Shown piece after piece: positions 23,160 through 34,430 of a stretch of DNA of 64,000 nt. The notes beneath the pieces were generated by a model. The model saw nothing but the letters and a program-made list of their open reading frames with translations, searched no databases and was not told the DNA's origin. How positions within the stretch are numbered: the first letter of the stretch is position 1; every line of letters begins with the position of its first letter. The stretch is from Gnetum montanum (lineage: Eukaryota; Streptophyta; Gnetopsida; Gnetales; Gnetaceae): assembly GCA_015680685.1 (NCBI GenBank), contig MNCI01037953.1, positions 1,803,424 through 1,867,423 of the forward strand, read 5' to 3'. Made by a program: the position numbers and the translations under genes.

Positions 23160-24769
23160 TTTTAGCAACAAAGATGGGCTAAATTAAATGATGCTTCAAG
23201 ATCTATAAGAAGAGGACCCAGGGCTACTCCTTTACCACAACAAAGATGAAAACTATGCCCAAGAGATTCATATAAAAGCTTTCAATGGGGAATAAAAATG
23301 GAGAAATTTTCTTCCATGCTCATTACATAGAAATAATTATAGGAGGATTTGAAAGAATTTCAAGAAAGCTACCACGAATCATAGCCCCTTATTTGACAAC
23401 TCTAGAATTTGGTAGGTAGATCTAGAATAGTCTATTGTGACATGAATGTATGGCAGGGCAAGTTTTTCCTTTATAGATTAACTTTTGGTATTTTGGGAAT
23501 GTCCCTTATATAATGAATATAGGGGACAAATTTGAGAAAGTAGTCTTTTCTGAAGGTAAACATAGGTTCTACAATCCTAACAAGTATTTTAGGAAGGATC
23601 ACAAATATAAGAAAAATGATGTTGTATATTTTCTAATGAGTGAAAAATTGGTAAATTTGTCCAAGCAGTAGGTAGAACATGAACTTAGAAGAACTCTCTT
23701 TATAATTATGCCTATGACATCCTATTCCCATATGTCATAAAAACATGATCACTTAATTCATTACGTTTGTCTCATTCTTAAGTAATATAATGGAAACATC
23801 ATAAAATACTTGATAACCAAATTAACTGGTAAATAAATAATTGGTACATGGAATAGGAAAGAAAAATAGAAAGAATTTTATTAATGAGAGAGAGTACTGT
23901 AATGCCCTCTAGTTTATCTTCCCATGCCACTTAAGCCTTAGAGGCAATCCAACATTGCCACCACTATTACGTTGTCCAACTGAAGGGGTGATTAGTCCCA
24001 TCTTGTCTTGCTTCATCCAGCTCTCGTTACTTGCCTTTCTAGGCTCTGTAACTCTATGTTCGCATGACCTCTAAACCTAGCCTTAAATGGCATAGGTCAA
24101 ACCCATTCATAAGGAATACATAAATAATTTTTACTCATAATGAGCTACTCTTTCATTTGAAGGTTTACTTTTATTATTACAATTTATTTTCACCCTTAAC
24201 AAGGGATGGGATGTTACAATGCTTAAGGTGCAATTTAGGGAAATAAAGCTTTTGACTAGTAGGTGATTTGTGAAAGAAAATCATATATTGGCCAAGAGGT
24301 TCAATCAAGCTCAGTTGAAAAAGATGAAAGAAAATTACTTTTCATGGCAAAGTAATAGGATGAATAAAGCCTTGGACTCAAAATATTTCACTTGGTTCAT
24401 CAAAGTTCAAGAACAAAGAAAGAGATAGCTAGAAATTCTTTCTTGAAAGAAAATGCTACTAAGAGAAAAGAGAAGCCATCATTAGAAACTGTGAAGATTG
24501 GTACTAGTTCTTCATCACCAAGGCCCTAGCTCTTTTAGATTTTATTTAAGGGTACATTATCAAAGGAGGTAAAAAATTTATAAAAGTTAAAACTATTAAA
24601 GAAAAACTGATCCTCGAGTAGCAACATCCAGAAAGACCAAATGTCTAAGAATCAATCATCTTTCAATATAAAGAGATGGATCTAGAAATAGGCAGATAAA
24701 GATTGCCATGTCCCATCATAAAGTGGCATAGAATTTTTTTGTAGTTATTGTTGATTACTCAAGGACTAC
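23160..24769 (+). pseudogene. T3 ORF1 remnant, first part (T1-type element)
   Basis: Homologous to T1 ORF1: both share ATAGCCCCTTATTT followed by the same residues (23381 here, 3810 in T1), and KENYFSWQ here matches EENHFSWK there. The frame is broken by many stops, by a candidate solo LTR (23898-24218) and finally by copy B, whose left target duplication ACTAC ends at 24769. The coding text resumes at 31413 in the same sense. Confidence 0.6.
23898..24218. mobile_element. Candidate solo LTR (~321 bp) inside T3 ORF1
   Basis: Starts TGTAATGCCC and ends GGGATGTTACA, the inverted TGTAA...TTACA ends common in another group of plant Ty3/gypsy LTRs. Its base composition (richer in C) differs from the surrounding ORF1 text, which is interrupted here. 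No clear 5-bp target duplication was found (AGTAC on the left, ATGCT on the right), so old age or a different boundary is possible. Confidence 0.55.
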
Positions 24770-25700
24770 TAATGAGTGGTGAGGTACCCCTACACTCAAC
24801 CATAAAAATATGAGCGTTACATCCACAATCCGTTCGAACTCCACAGATGGACTAGTTGTGGCATCTAGATAGTTAGCCTTAGGTCGCAATTCACTATCGT
24901 CCCACCTGGACTAGTGTTAACTTTGTCATGTATGGTTTAGTCCAGAGTGAGGTGTATGATGTGTTTCTATGCTATGGCTACTCCTGAAGGCAATGGAAGA
25001 TAATATTAACTAAGCTAAAAGAGAAAGGGTGAGAGAGAGAATCTAAGCTAGCCTAAGTGCGATGAGCATCTATTCCTTGATTATCCGTACACATATTGAA
25101 CTTTGTGCAAGACTACCACTGGGATTACCAAGTGTAGATCTTAGGTATGCTACTGGGTTACCAAGTAGTCACACTTAAATGCTCGTAATCAAGTTGTACT
25201 CATTCCACGTTTAACTGGAGTTTAGGGTATAGAGAGATTAACTAAGAAAGAAATAATTAACAATTAAATAAATAATTAATGTAAGTGAATTCTACAATGA
25301 TGAGGTAATATCAATATTTATTTCCAGTCATGTGTGTGTCCAAGTATGTCACACTCGAATAAAGGATGCCATACAATTACATTCATCACACTGCGGGCAT
25401 ACACTGGGAGGAAAAGGGTTGAGAGGAAAAATGAAAACTAAAATTAGAACTAACTCTAAAAATGACTTCTAATAACTAACTCCTTGAATGAGGAAAGCTT
25501 CCTCTTATTTATAGAGATTAAGGCAGGCTGGGATATCACGTATGCAATATCGCGGCTAGGCTGCGATATCACATACGCAATATCTCATATGCGATATCGT
25601 GACCACTGCGATATTGTGGCCACTACAAAATCAAGGCTGTGATATCACAACTACGATATCATGGCTATGATATCACAGCCAACAAATTCATAACTCATCA
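24770..25700 (-). repeat. Copy B 3' LTR (931 bp)
   Basis: Minus-strand start TGATGAGTTATGAATT at 25700. It carries the longest GATATC array of the family (25542-25674) and a TATA box, CTATAAATA on the minus strand, at about 25505-25513. Confidence 0.85.
25542..25674 (-). promoter_or_regulatory. GATATC array of copy B 3' LTR
   Basis: Nine GATATC/AATATC/GATATT words. Most adjacent ones are 14 bp apart (6-base word plus 8-base spacer such as ACATACGC), interrupted by gaps of 17, 19 and about 40 bp. Located directly upstream of the TATA box on the minus strand. Confidence 0.6.
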
Positions 25701-25883
25701 TATGCCCACGACTAAATGAAAACTCATCCTTGAGTTAAAGTGAGAACAAGCATCATTGATTACACAGTGGATAGGTATGGGATTATTGACTGACTAGAAT
25801 GGATTCATGCCGCAATGTGGAGTTAGAAAAAAATTGAGACACAACACAAAAGAAAATCCTATGATTAAAAAATTGGATGGAAC

Positions 25884-26591
25884 TCATGTAGTTCCTGGTG
25901 GCAGTGGCTCCTCCATGGGTGTCTTTCCCTTTTCTTACACTCCAAGTCTTGGGATTTGATGGCATTGAAGTATGGCTTGGAGTTTCTCCTCTTGTAAGGC
26001 CTTGAGTGCCTTGGCATGCACATAAGTTTGCGATTGTGCCATAGAGGCATCCCAGTTAGCCTTCTCTTTCTCTTCTGCCACCCTTTTATTCTCTGTCAAT
26101 AGTTTATTAAGTTTCTTAGTTCTGAAAGTGTCCAGCTACTTTTGAGCAACCTTTGGCCCTATATTTGGAAGGTTTAATACTTTTGAAATGGCTTGAACAA
26201 AGAAATTGACAGTCACACCACAATTGTTAACCATGGTGCCTTCTTCTTTATTGTGCCAAAATTGGTACATTTCCCCTAAGTAACAACCATCACTTTCAGA
26301 GAGGATAGGCCATAAGGGAGACCCTGTGAGGTGGTTCCTAACAACCTCAAGAGCAAACTCTACAAAGGATTCAAAATTTAATTCCACAACCACCACGGTG
26401 AATGTGGACCTTTCGTGGATAGCCTGAACATAATCCTAGGGCATTGTGAGATATTGTCCCTGTTCAGGCGCTGCTGTAGCTCCTCCTTCTGCCTACCTTG
26501 ATTGTACAATAGGATCTTGTCTTCCTCCTCTCCTAGGTTATTTGCTCCCACCTTGAGTAGGAACTTCCTATTTTCTACATTTCAGAGCCAT
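25884..26591 (-). pseudogene. Copy B ORF2 remnant (internal deletion)
   Basis: Minus-strand ATG at 26591 follows GTGATTGTAG, the same acceptor-like AG-ATG as in A and C. The segment 26136-26396 is open for 86 codons and includes PLWPILSESDGCYLGEMYQF, WHNKEEGT and AISKVLNLPN, closely matching copy C 61060-61270. Coiled-coil text follows (KRVAEEKEKANW), and the ORF ends TPMEEPLPPGTT* at 25884-25886. About 2 kb of coiled coil present in copy C is missing. The segment around VLNLPN resembles small 'putative plant transposon protein' domains found beside plant retrotransposons, but I cannot confirm the family. Function unknown. Confidence 0.65.
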
Positions 26592-28412
26592 CTACAATCA
26601 CATGGGGCCAATCGTTAGTAAGGTTCTTACCAAAGTTAGGTTATACCTTACTGCTTGCCTTAATAGATTTACTTTATTTTCATGTGATGTTAATTATTGG
26701 AAGAACATGTCCCCAAAAGATTATAATGTTGAGTCCTCTTTGCTTAGGTGGTTTCCAAATTTAATTTTCTAGTATAGCTAAGGGGATGAAATTTTTTTTG
26801 ACACATTTTATTCTTAATTTTACAACAAATTACCCTTAAAGATGTCCTTCGGCCGATGATGAATTTCAAAAAATTTATGTGCTATTCTGCATGTGCTTGT
26901 CCCCCATGACTAAGCTAAACACTCTAAGTTTAAGTAGGTTCAAATAGGATGAAAATCGGAGTACCAACGAGCGAGTTATGGATATGAAAGCAAGGGACGT
27001 GCAATCGCAAGTCATAGAGAGGAATTTGAAAAACTTTCCCTGTGTGAACAGTTGCAAATGATGTTGATTAGCATAGGGGGGTCATGTATATATATTTTCA
27101 TCAAAGTTAGGGCACTTAGAGAATGTATCAAAATTTTAATATTTTTTTTGAAATTAAACAATGTAAACTAAGGACATATAGACAATTGTTAAAGGGTTCT
27201 AGGGTAATTCAACTAGTTCTGAAGGCACAGAAATTATGATGGTGTGGAATTTATCAATAAGGACCTCAGATGGTAGAGAAAAAGGCTGTGTGATGGTTCA
27301 TAGGAATGTTGAATTGGAGGGATAGTAATAAGGGAAAGATAATTGTTGGCAATATGTTAAGGGTAATAAATGGTGTGTGGAAGATGGGTCATGAGTGAAA
27401 ATTACAAAATTACACAAGTGGGTCCTCCCCAAAGCAGGTTCCAACCTTTAATGCCCTTGCATAACCACACTTAAAAGTGTTCATGGGCACTCAAAGGGTT
27501 AAATGTAATCCACACTGATTCCACAAAACACACACATGTAAATATCACTGGAATGAGGTAAGAATTCTATGTTATACGAGACACGAGCTATAATTACATG
27601 AACAGTGAGATGAGACAAACTATAGAACGGATTGTAGAGATTGGGACATGAGGTAACTAACGCAGGGCATAATGAATCCTACGTGTAAAGCATGATTAAC
27701 GTGTCATTAACCTATCATTCCAAGATCAGGACCAAGTCCATTACTCTAATCAGTGACACCACATTGTTTCATTCCATGATGAGCGACTATGAGAGTACCA
27801 AAACAACAAGGTGTACGATCACTTGGCATTTTGTTCAAGGGAGGAGTGATTTTTGTTTTGTGGCACTTCCTTTGTTTTTTTTCTTTTTCTTTTCTTTTTT
27901 TTCTCTTTACTGGATCCAAAGAAGACACCAACCTTCAAGCATGGGTGCATGTCTTTCCAGTGGGAGCCTCTAGAATAGCATTGGATTTTTGAGTGCCCTT
28001 TTGATTACTCTTACTCCGATTTTTTGTTAGATCTACAAGGATCTTAGTACAACCACGTTGCATGATAACTCTCACAGATGTCACCAAAGAGAATCCTTAA
28101 GTTCCCTTAATGTCACACCCTAATCATTTCCTCTTGGTCCATCCTTCTTCATTCTAGGCACAATGAACACAAAATTAATTTTAAGTTTTAAAAGTGTCAA
28201 GAATATCACTGTACCCTTGAACAGAACCTCTTATTTGTAGAGTGGATGAGTGGGTGTAATGGGCTCACTATCCACATAATTGNNNNNNNNNNNNNNNNNN
28301 NNNNNNNNNNNNNNNNNNNNNNNNNAAGAAATTGAAAACTGAAAAACTGGAAAACAAAAAGTTGTAAAATTAAAGAAAAGAAAATAAAAAGTGGTTATTA
28401 ATCCTGCTTGTT
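26592..28412 (-). other. Copy B middle untranslated region, with assembly gap
   Basis: Corresponds to 16631-18076 of A and 58813-60766 of C. No sense frame is sustained. On the plus strand (antisense to the element) 27692-27973 is open for 93 codons and matches antisense frames in A and C. Confidence 0.6.
28283..28325. other. Assembly gap (43 N)
   Basis: Run of N inside copy B, just 3' of its gag in element orientation. True length is unknown. Confidence 0.99.
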
Positions 28413-30398
28413 ACTAGAATGGGGGATATCCCCCATAACTAAATGGTTGAGGATGGAAAGGATTAATAAATGGAAGATGAGGATTCTTTCATGTTGGAAA
28501 TATTGGAACTCGGTCATACTTACCCCATTGGGGTTCACACACTTGATTATGGTAAGCATAGTGGAGCAATTTATAAGATGTGGTTCCCTAGTAAGGAGTT
28601 GACCCACTATGATATTTGTGACCATAAGATGGTATGCAAGGATCAAGATGTTGCCCTTCATGCCTATGTTCATTGGGCCATATGGTTGTTAGAGTGTTAA
28701 TTGGTGGCCCTAATGAAGGAACATGAGGTGTTGGGTTCGAAGATAAGGGTGCATCATAGGGTTGGACTTGTGCTGAGTTGGAGGATGCAGTGGCCTTGGA
28801 ATTATGTTGTTCCTTCCTAGGGTCATTTCTAAAGAAGGGACACCTTCGATGTTGAGGAGGCCTCTCACTGCTATTGGAAATAGTAGAACAAGTAACATTC
28901 ATGGGTTGTTGCTATGGTGCAGACACTTCAGGAACAATAGGTGGTGATGTAGAAGGAGGGAAAGGATGAGAACATTGAAATTTAGGAGAAGTGTAAGGTA
29001 CACAAGGTGGTGGTTGTGTTGAGGACATGGGCTAATAGTATTGAGGAGAATAGTAATGCGGTGAGATAGAGTATGTTGACCCAGTTGGAGAAATAGGATG
29101 TTGAACTTGATAATCATTTGGATTCGGATGATATGAAGGGTGTCTCCAGTTTAGGGATGACTTCCCCCATGACTGGGATTGTTTCCACTGTGATCGAACA
29201 TAGTATCTCTGTACAAACTCTAGGTGTAACATATTTCCCCAATGCTCGTATAAATGTAACAAGATTGGGCACTAGCCCTTGGGGTGATTGTATAGGCAAG
29301 TGTTGCATTCATACGTATGATTGGCAGTTGAGCTTTTATTTTCCTTATCCCTTCTTTCCGGTTGTCTAGTGATACTTTGTCTTGTTTCTCGATTTGTTAA
29401 AACTCTATCTCCAATAATATCGATATATTCTCCACAATTTTTATGTGTCCATTCCAACATCTTATTAATCTTTGCCTCAACTTCCTCTGATGATTGTGGT
29501 ACTGGCAAAGATGGTTTTTCCTCCCTGATATTGGTTGATTTTTCCTTTTTGTGATTCTGGACCTTTGTTAAGTTGAGATTTGGTCCTATTGATGTTTTTC
29601 AACACTCTCCCATATAGCCATTTCTCCCTCTTCTTTTGCTACCCGCTTAAAAAGCTCTTGTAATTGATGGATTTGTAGTTCATATAGTTGACCTTGGGCA
29701 TATATTCCTAAGGTCTTTTTTGTTTCATCATGAAGCCCATTAATGATATGGTACATTATCCTTTCCTTGGAGAACTCATGGCCTGGACAGTTGTTTAACA
29801 GTGCATAATATCTATCTAAGACCATGTCCAAGGGTTCATGTTGTGCTTGTTTTCACTCTTGGATTTTTTTCCTCAAGGCTGACACTCTTGTGTAGGTTTA
29901 ATATCTTTCGTTAAAGAGTTCTACCATTGTTGGCCAACGTCGTATTGAATTTGGTCTTAACAATCTATACCATACTTTTTCTTGGCCAACGAGTGTCATA
30001 GGAAAGAGCTTGAGTTTTTTCCAACCATTATCAATGTTGTTCCATGTGCAGGCATCGTAGAAGGCTTGTAAATATTGATGTGGATCTAAGTCGTAGCCTC
30101 CTAAAAAATTTGGAAAGTTGTTTAAATCGAGCCTGGGTAGGTGGCTCTCTTTACAATGCCTATGTGATATTCGAACAGCCTCTTGTATTTGCATTAGGCT
30201 TGTAGTGGCTAGTGGGGGTTCATTGTCATCAGGGAAGTTATGCTTTCATGTGTTGAAGTGACATTGCTTTCGTTTATGTTTATAAGAAACCCCCACCTTG
30301 GGTTGCATGCTCCAATCTTCATTGTCATATAGTTATTTGGTTCTCCAATGAACTTCCTCACTAGATGTGGCATTATTATAGTCTTGTAGGAGAGGCAT
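28413..30398 (-). pseudogene. Copy B gag-like ORF (broken)
   Basis: Minus-strand ATG at 30398 (MPLLQDYNNATSS). The gag core is open at 30194-29898 (GGYDLDPHQYLQAFYDAC, KVWYRLLRP, WPTMVELFNERY) and 29831-29586 (MVLDRYYALLNNCPGHEF), ending at the shared UAG (29588-29586). Downstream, after a frame change, comes NHTYECNTCLYNHPKG, a C-x2-C-x3-H zinc-knuckle-like motif better kept than in A or C. The Pro/Ser-rich tail ends at TAG 28415-28413. Other breaks: TAA soon after the start, and a stop at about 29900. The copy lacks the RQ-to-stop changes seen in A and C at several sites, so it is a separate lineage. Confidence 0.8.
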
Positions 30399-30522
30399 GG
30401 TTGTGAAATTTTGTATGAATTTATATGTGACTTTTCATAATTATTTCTTCTTCCTAAGAGATATATCATTAATTCCTATACAACGACCCTATATGATATA
30501 ACTAATATAGATAACTAGCATT

Positions 30523-30542
30523 GTCCCCGGCATCGGTGCCAA
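30523..30542 (-). other. Primer-binding site, tRNA-Asp type (copy B)
   Basis: On the minus strand: TTGGCACCGATGCCGGGGAC, with two mismatches to the complement of the plant tRNA-Asp 3' end. It lies immediately after the 5' LTR end TCATCA and is the best-preserved PBS in the window. Confidence 0.85.
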
Positions 30543-31412
30543 TGATGAGTGATGAGGTACTCCTACACTCAACCCTACGAATACGAGCGTTACACGCACG
30601 ATCTATTCGAACTCCATAGATGGACTAGTTGTGGCATCTAGATAGTTAGCCTTAGGTTGCAGTTCGTTGTCTTCCCACCTGGACTAGTGTTAACTTTGTC
30701 ACATATGGCGTAGTCCAGAGTGAGGTGTATGATGTGTTTCTATGCTATGGCTACTCCTGAAGGCAATGGAAGATAATATTAACTAAGCTAAAAGAGAAAG
30801 GGTGAGAGAGAGAATCTAAGCTAGCCTAAGTGCGATGAGCATTCATTCCTTGATTATCCATACACATCTTGGACTTCATGCAAGACTACCACTGGGATTA
30901 CCAAGCGTAGATCCTAGGTATGCTACTGGGTTACTAAGTAGTCACACTTAAATGCTTGTAATCAAGTTGTACTCATTCCGCGTTTAACCGAAGTTTAGGG
31001 TAGAGAGAGATTAACTAAGAAAGAAATAATTAACAATTAAATAAATAATTAATCTAAGTGAATGCTTCAATGATGAAGTAATCTCGATCTTTATTGTCGA
31101 TCATGTGCATGTCCAAGTATGTCACACTCAAATAAAGGATTTCGTACAATTACATTCACCACATTGTAGGCATACACTGGGAGGAAAAGGGTTGAGAGGA
31201 AAAATGAAAACTAAAATCAAAACTAACTCTAAAAATGACTTCTAATAACTAACTCCTTGAAAAAGGAAAGTTGCCTCTTATTTATAGAGATTGAGGTTGG
31301 TCGTGATATCATGGCTACGATATCGCTGCAGCTATGATATCGCGGTCGCTGCAAAATCAGGGTTGTGATATCACAGCTGTGATATCATAGCCAGAAAATT
31401 CATGACTCATCA
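30543..31412 (-). repeat. Copy B 5' LTR (870 bp)
   Basis: Minus-strand start TGATGAGTCATGAATT at 31412, end at 30543. GATATC words at 31305-31386; TATA (CTATAAATA, minus) at about 31278-31286. It matches 24770-25700 throughout, with a shorter GATATC region. Confidence 0.9.
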
Positions 31413-32323
31413 ACTACTAATGAGACTATTAGGGAATAACAACATGACATTGAGAGACTAAAGAATCTACATTATTCCATGCAGTTAAATTTTGAAAATT
31501 TTAAAAGCAAGTATGAGGATCAAATCAAGATAGCTCAACTTAAGGAGGCCAATATAGAATCTTTGTAAATGGAGACAATAGATGTGCATAGAGAATTAGC
31601 TAAGAAGGGTCAACTATTTTTGACAAAACATTTGAAATAGGAAGTTTGCTTCAAGTTTATTATAAATGAATTAACGACCATGAAATAGCGAGTAGAGGTA
31701 ATCCTCATTTACATTAATGAAATAAAAGATAGAAAAGAAGCTTTTGAATAATTTGTTGCAACTACTAATGATTTCATAAGTTGGGTCAATGTAAAAAGAG
31801 AGCAATTGCCTAAGATGGAGATGGAATTTCTAGACAATATATTGAGTGGTAGCATCCACCAAGTTGAATGGATCAAAAGGACCAACAAAGATGTTATTGT
31901 TACATTAGAAAATATGTAGAAATGTTAGAAGAACATAATTGAAGCCATCAATGCTCAATAGCAAAGGCTTTATCCACTATTGATGTAAAATAAGTGGTGG
32001 AGGCAATGTCATTAGTGTACAAACAAAGTTATTTTAAAACCATGGTTCAATAGAAGATAATCATGTCAAGTAATTCATAGTAGGAATCCCAATGATTGTA
32101 GAAATTCAAAAGCAATTAGGCCTTTTAGAATTCCTTAAAGATATTGGTAAAATGAATGTTGCTAGCAGTTGATCATAATGATTATGTTGTAACCTTTTTG
32201 CAATTATATTTGAATAAGTTATAACTAATTCTTTTATGTTTTGGCTATAAAATGCATGGTCCTTATTGTAAGGGGGAGAAGAAATCATCTAAAAAGAGAT
32301 AAATAGTGTATTTTATATAATGG
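31413..32323 (+). pseudogene. T3 ORF1 remnant, second part (coiled coil)
   Basis: Starts with the right ACTAC duplication. Read across copy B, the text continues as charged, heptad-like coiled coil (NETIREQQHDIERLKNL, FKSKYEDQIKIAQLKEANIE), equivalent to T1 ORF1 4940-5540. Several TAG/TAA stops replace glutamine codons. It ends at about 32323, where D-family sequence begins without any T3 gag or pol. Confidence 0.6.
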
Positions 32324-32528
32324 CATAGAGGAGGCAATGCAAGCTAGCAACAACCCAGCCTATGTGGCCTACAGAAACTAGCACATGCACAAGAAAAACA
32401 TAATAGTGGCAATAGTAGCCACACCTGCAAAAGCAACCAACTAGGGCCCAAAGGCTAAGTAGCCTAAGAACCCAACACACAAAGCTACCAACTCTGGTGC
32501 AAACTCCCCCACATTAGTAGGGGCCACA

Positions 32529-34430
32529 GTGCAATCCACTACAAGGCTCCACTTTGAGCGTAACGATCACTCAAAGTACATCCCATTGCCAATGAAACCC
32601 TTAGAGTTGCTAGATCAACTCTTGAAGGCTAGACAAATCCAATACAAACAAGTATTGGAAACTGCCTACCAACAACATGATAGGTACTATGAACTACTGA
32701 GGAATCCCACCTTAGCAGTACCAAATGAGCTCCCAATCTTGAAGGACTTTCTACTAGACCAATTTTGTCACTACCACTAGATGTTCAGTCATAGTACGAA
32801 CAACTATCAGCCTTTGTAGGATGATCTACAAAGAATGATAGAAAGAGACCAATTGATGCTTGACATAGTGAACCAATCCAATGCAGATGATGCCCCCTAC
32901 ATCATAAACTCCATCAACATAGGAGGCAAGTCTAAACTTGTGTAGAAACCTTTTCTGATTCAAGTGCCTCCTAGCTAGGCAAGGATTCCCTTGGCCTCCA
33001 CAAGAAAGAGGCCTCTTTTTGTGATCAAGGTGCCACCTAGGGCACCCACAACACCCTTCATGGTTAAGGTCTCAGATCCTTCATTTGCTAAGAAATTAAA
33101 CTGGAAAACCCATATTCTCATATGTTAAATTGGCATGAAATTGCACCTATGAATACTAAATAACCCTTTGTCATCAAGGTGCCACAATGTGTTGGCTCTG
33201 CAAAAACAACTGCTAAGTAATTGTTTGTCATAAGGGTGCCACAACACTCTAGCCCCTCACCTACCTAAAGCCCAACAGTGGGAAACATATTAGTCCCTTC
33301 TCCTCCAAGGGATAACCTAGCTAGCAACACAAGTACGCCTAACAAATGATAATGCAAGAGGCCAAATGAGCATCTCATGACCCCCATGGCCAAAGTAAAG
33401 GCCACAACCAACAAGTTGTAACTGAACACTATGGCCCCTACCCCCTAGTAGGCCAAACAACCTAGACCTAAGTCCCCTCCGCAAGAGATCCATTTCTCGA
33501 GCCACATGGAGGAGGTCAAGACTAACACAATGGTCAATGACAAGGGCTTCATAGCTACACTAGCCTAAGTGAGCCAAATGTGCAGAAGAACACAACGCTA
33601 AGCTTATATGACCTAGTCATGCCCTCATCTGCTCACCACCAAGCATTGGCCTAGATGTTGGCCTTCATTCCTATTACGAAGGACATCCCTACAAATGAGA
33701 ATACTATCCATGCAACGATATTGCCACCTATGCCATAGGAATAGAATTCAACATCCTTGTATTTTTATGAAGAAGTAGTCAAGGTTAACCCTGAACGAGG
33801 GGAGGTTACAATAGCTCTGTTGCCAATTAGCATACACATTGGACACTACAACATTCACAAGGTGCACATTGATGATGGTGTAGCAACAAATGTAGTTCTA
33901 TACTTTGTCATTAACAAGTTGGGCCTAGTAGCTGAGATTAGGTCAACCAAAATTGTGTGTCTAAAATCATTTAATGGATCACGCATCACCATTAGGGGTA
34001 TGATCAACTTAGTCTTAATGGAAGAGGAGTAATTCCCTAGCTCTATAGATTTCACAATCATAGAGGAGATGCCAGCCTTCAATCTAATCCTAGGTCAGCC
34101 TTAGCTAGCTCAACCATGGATCATCTCCTTTCCAATCCATCAAGACCTTCCATCCAAAGGTAGTCAAGTTATCATTCATGGTGATAGCGTCTCCACTCTA
34201 GCTACTCATGACATAGACATGGGGTAAGTGTTAGAGGTGGAGTTTCTTGGTGGTACACCTATGGCAACCAACGCAATGCCTAAGACTAACACATCCAAAT
34301 GAGTAGTTGAAGCCAATGGCCTCCTAGAGGATCCTAAGCCTTTCACACCCCCTAATCCATGCCTAGTTAGGAAGTAACTATGTGATCAAGACTCCCCCTT
34401 AGCTTGAAACACGTTGGGTACCTCCCTACC
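32529..34430 (+). pseudogene. D' gag C-terminus and protease
   Basis: 32529-32780 encodes RLHFERNDHSKYIPLPMKPL..LLDQLLKA, matching 41370-41600 and resembling the 'FTPLxxPLxxxFxxL' linker of Tat-lineage gag-pol. After broken text, 33757-34032 is open for 91 codons: EVVKVNPERGEVTI, then VHIDDGVATNVVLYFVINKLGL (retropepsin box with D-D-G in place of D-G/S-G) and SFNGSRITIRGMINLVL (flap). NLILGQP.LAQP near 34085-34115 fits the family C-terminus 'FNxLLGRPWL'. Stops at about 34030 and elsewhere make it inactive. Confidence 0.6.

Larger units (their letters stand above)
24770..31412 (-). mobile_element. Copy B: complete non-autonomous element (minus strand), nested in T3 ORF1
   Basis: LTRs at 24770-25700 (3' LTR) and 30543-31412 (5' LTR) in inverse orientation to copy A. 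Target duplication ACTAC lies at 24765-24769 and 31413-31417. The PBS follows the 5' LTR, with gag and ORF2 remnants between. Contains the assembly gap. The matching bases extend past the duplication (TAATGAG after both ACTAC), because the left LTR end has changed TGATGAG to TAATGAG, or by chance. Confidence 0.9.

Noticed and set aside
33317-33505. Minus-strand 62-codon frame
   Set aside because: Antisense to gag-protease linker text in D'; no motif.
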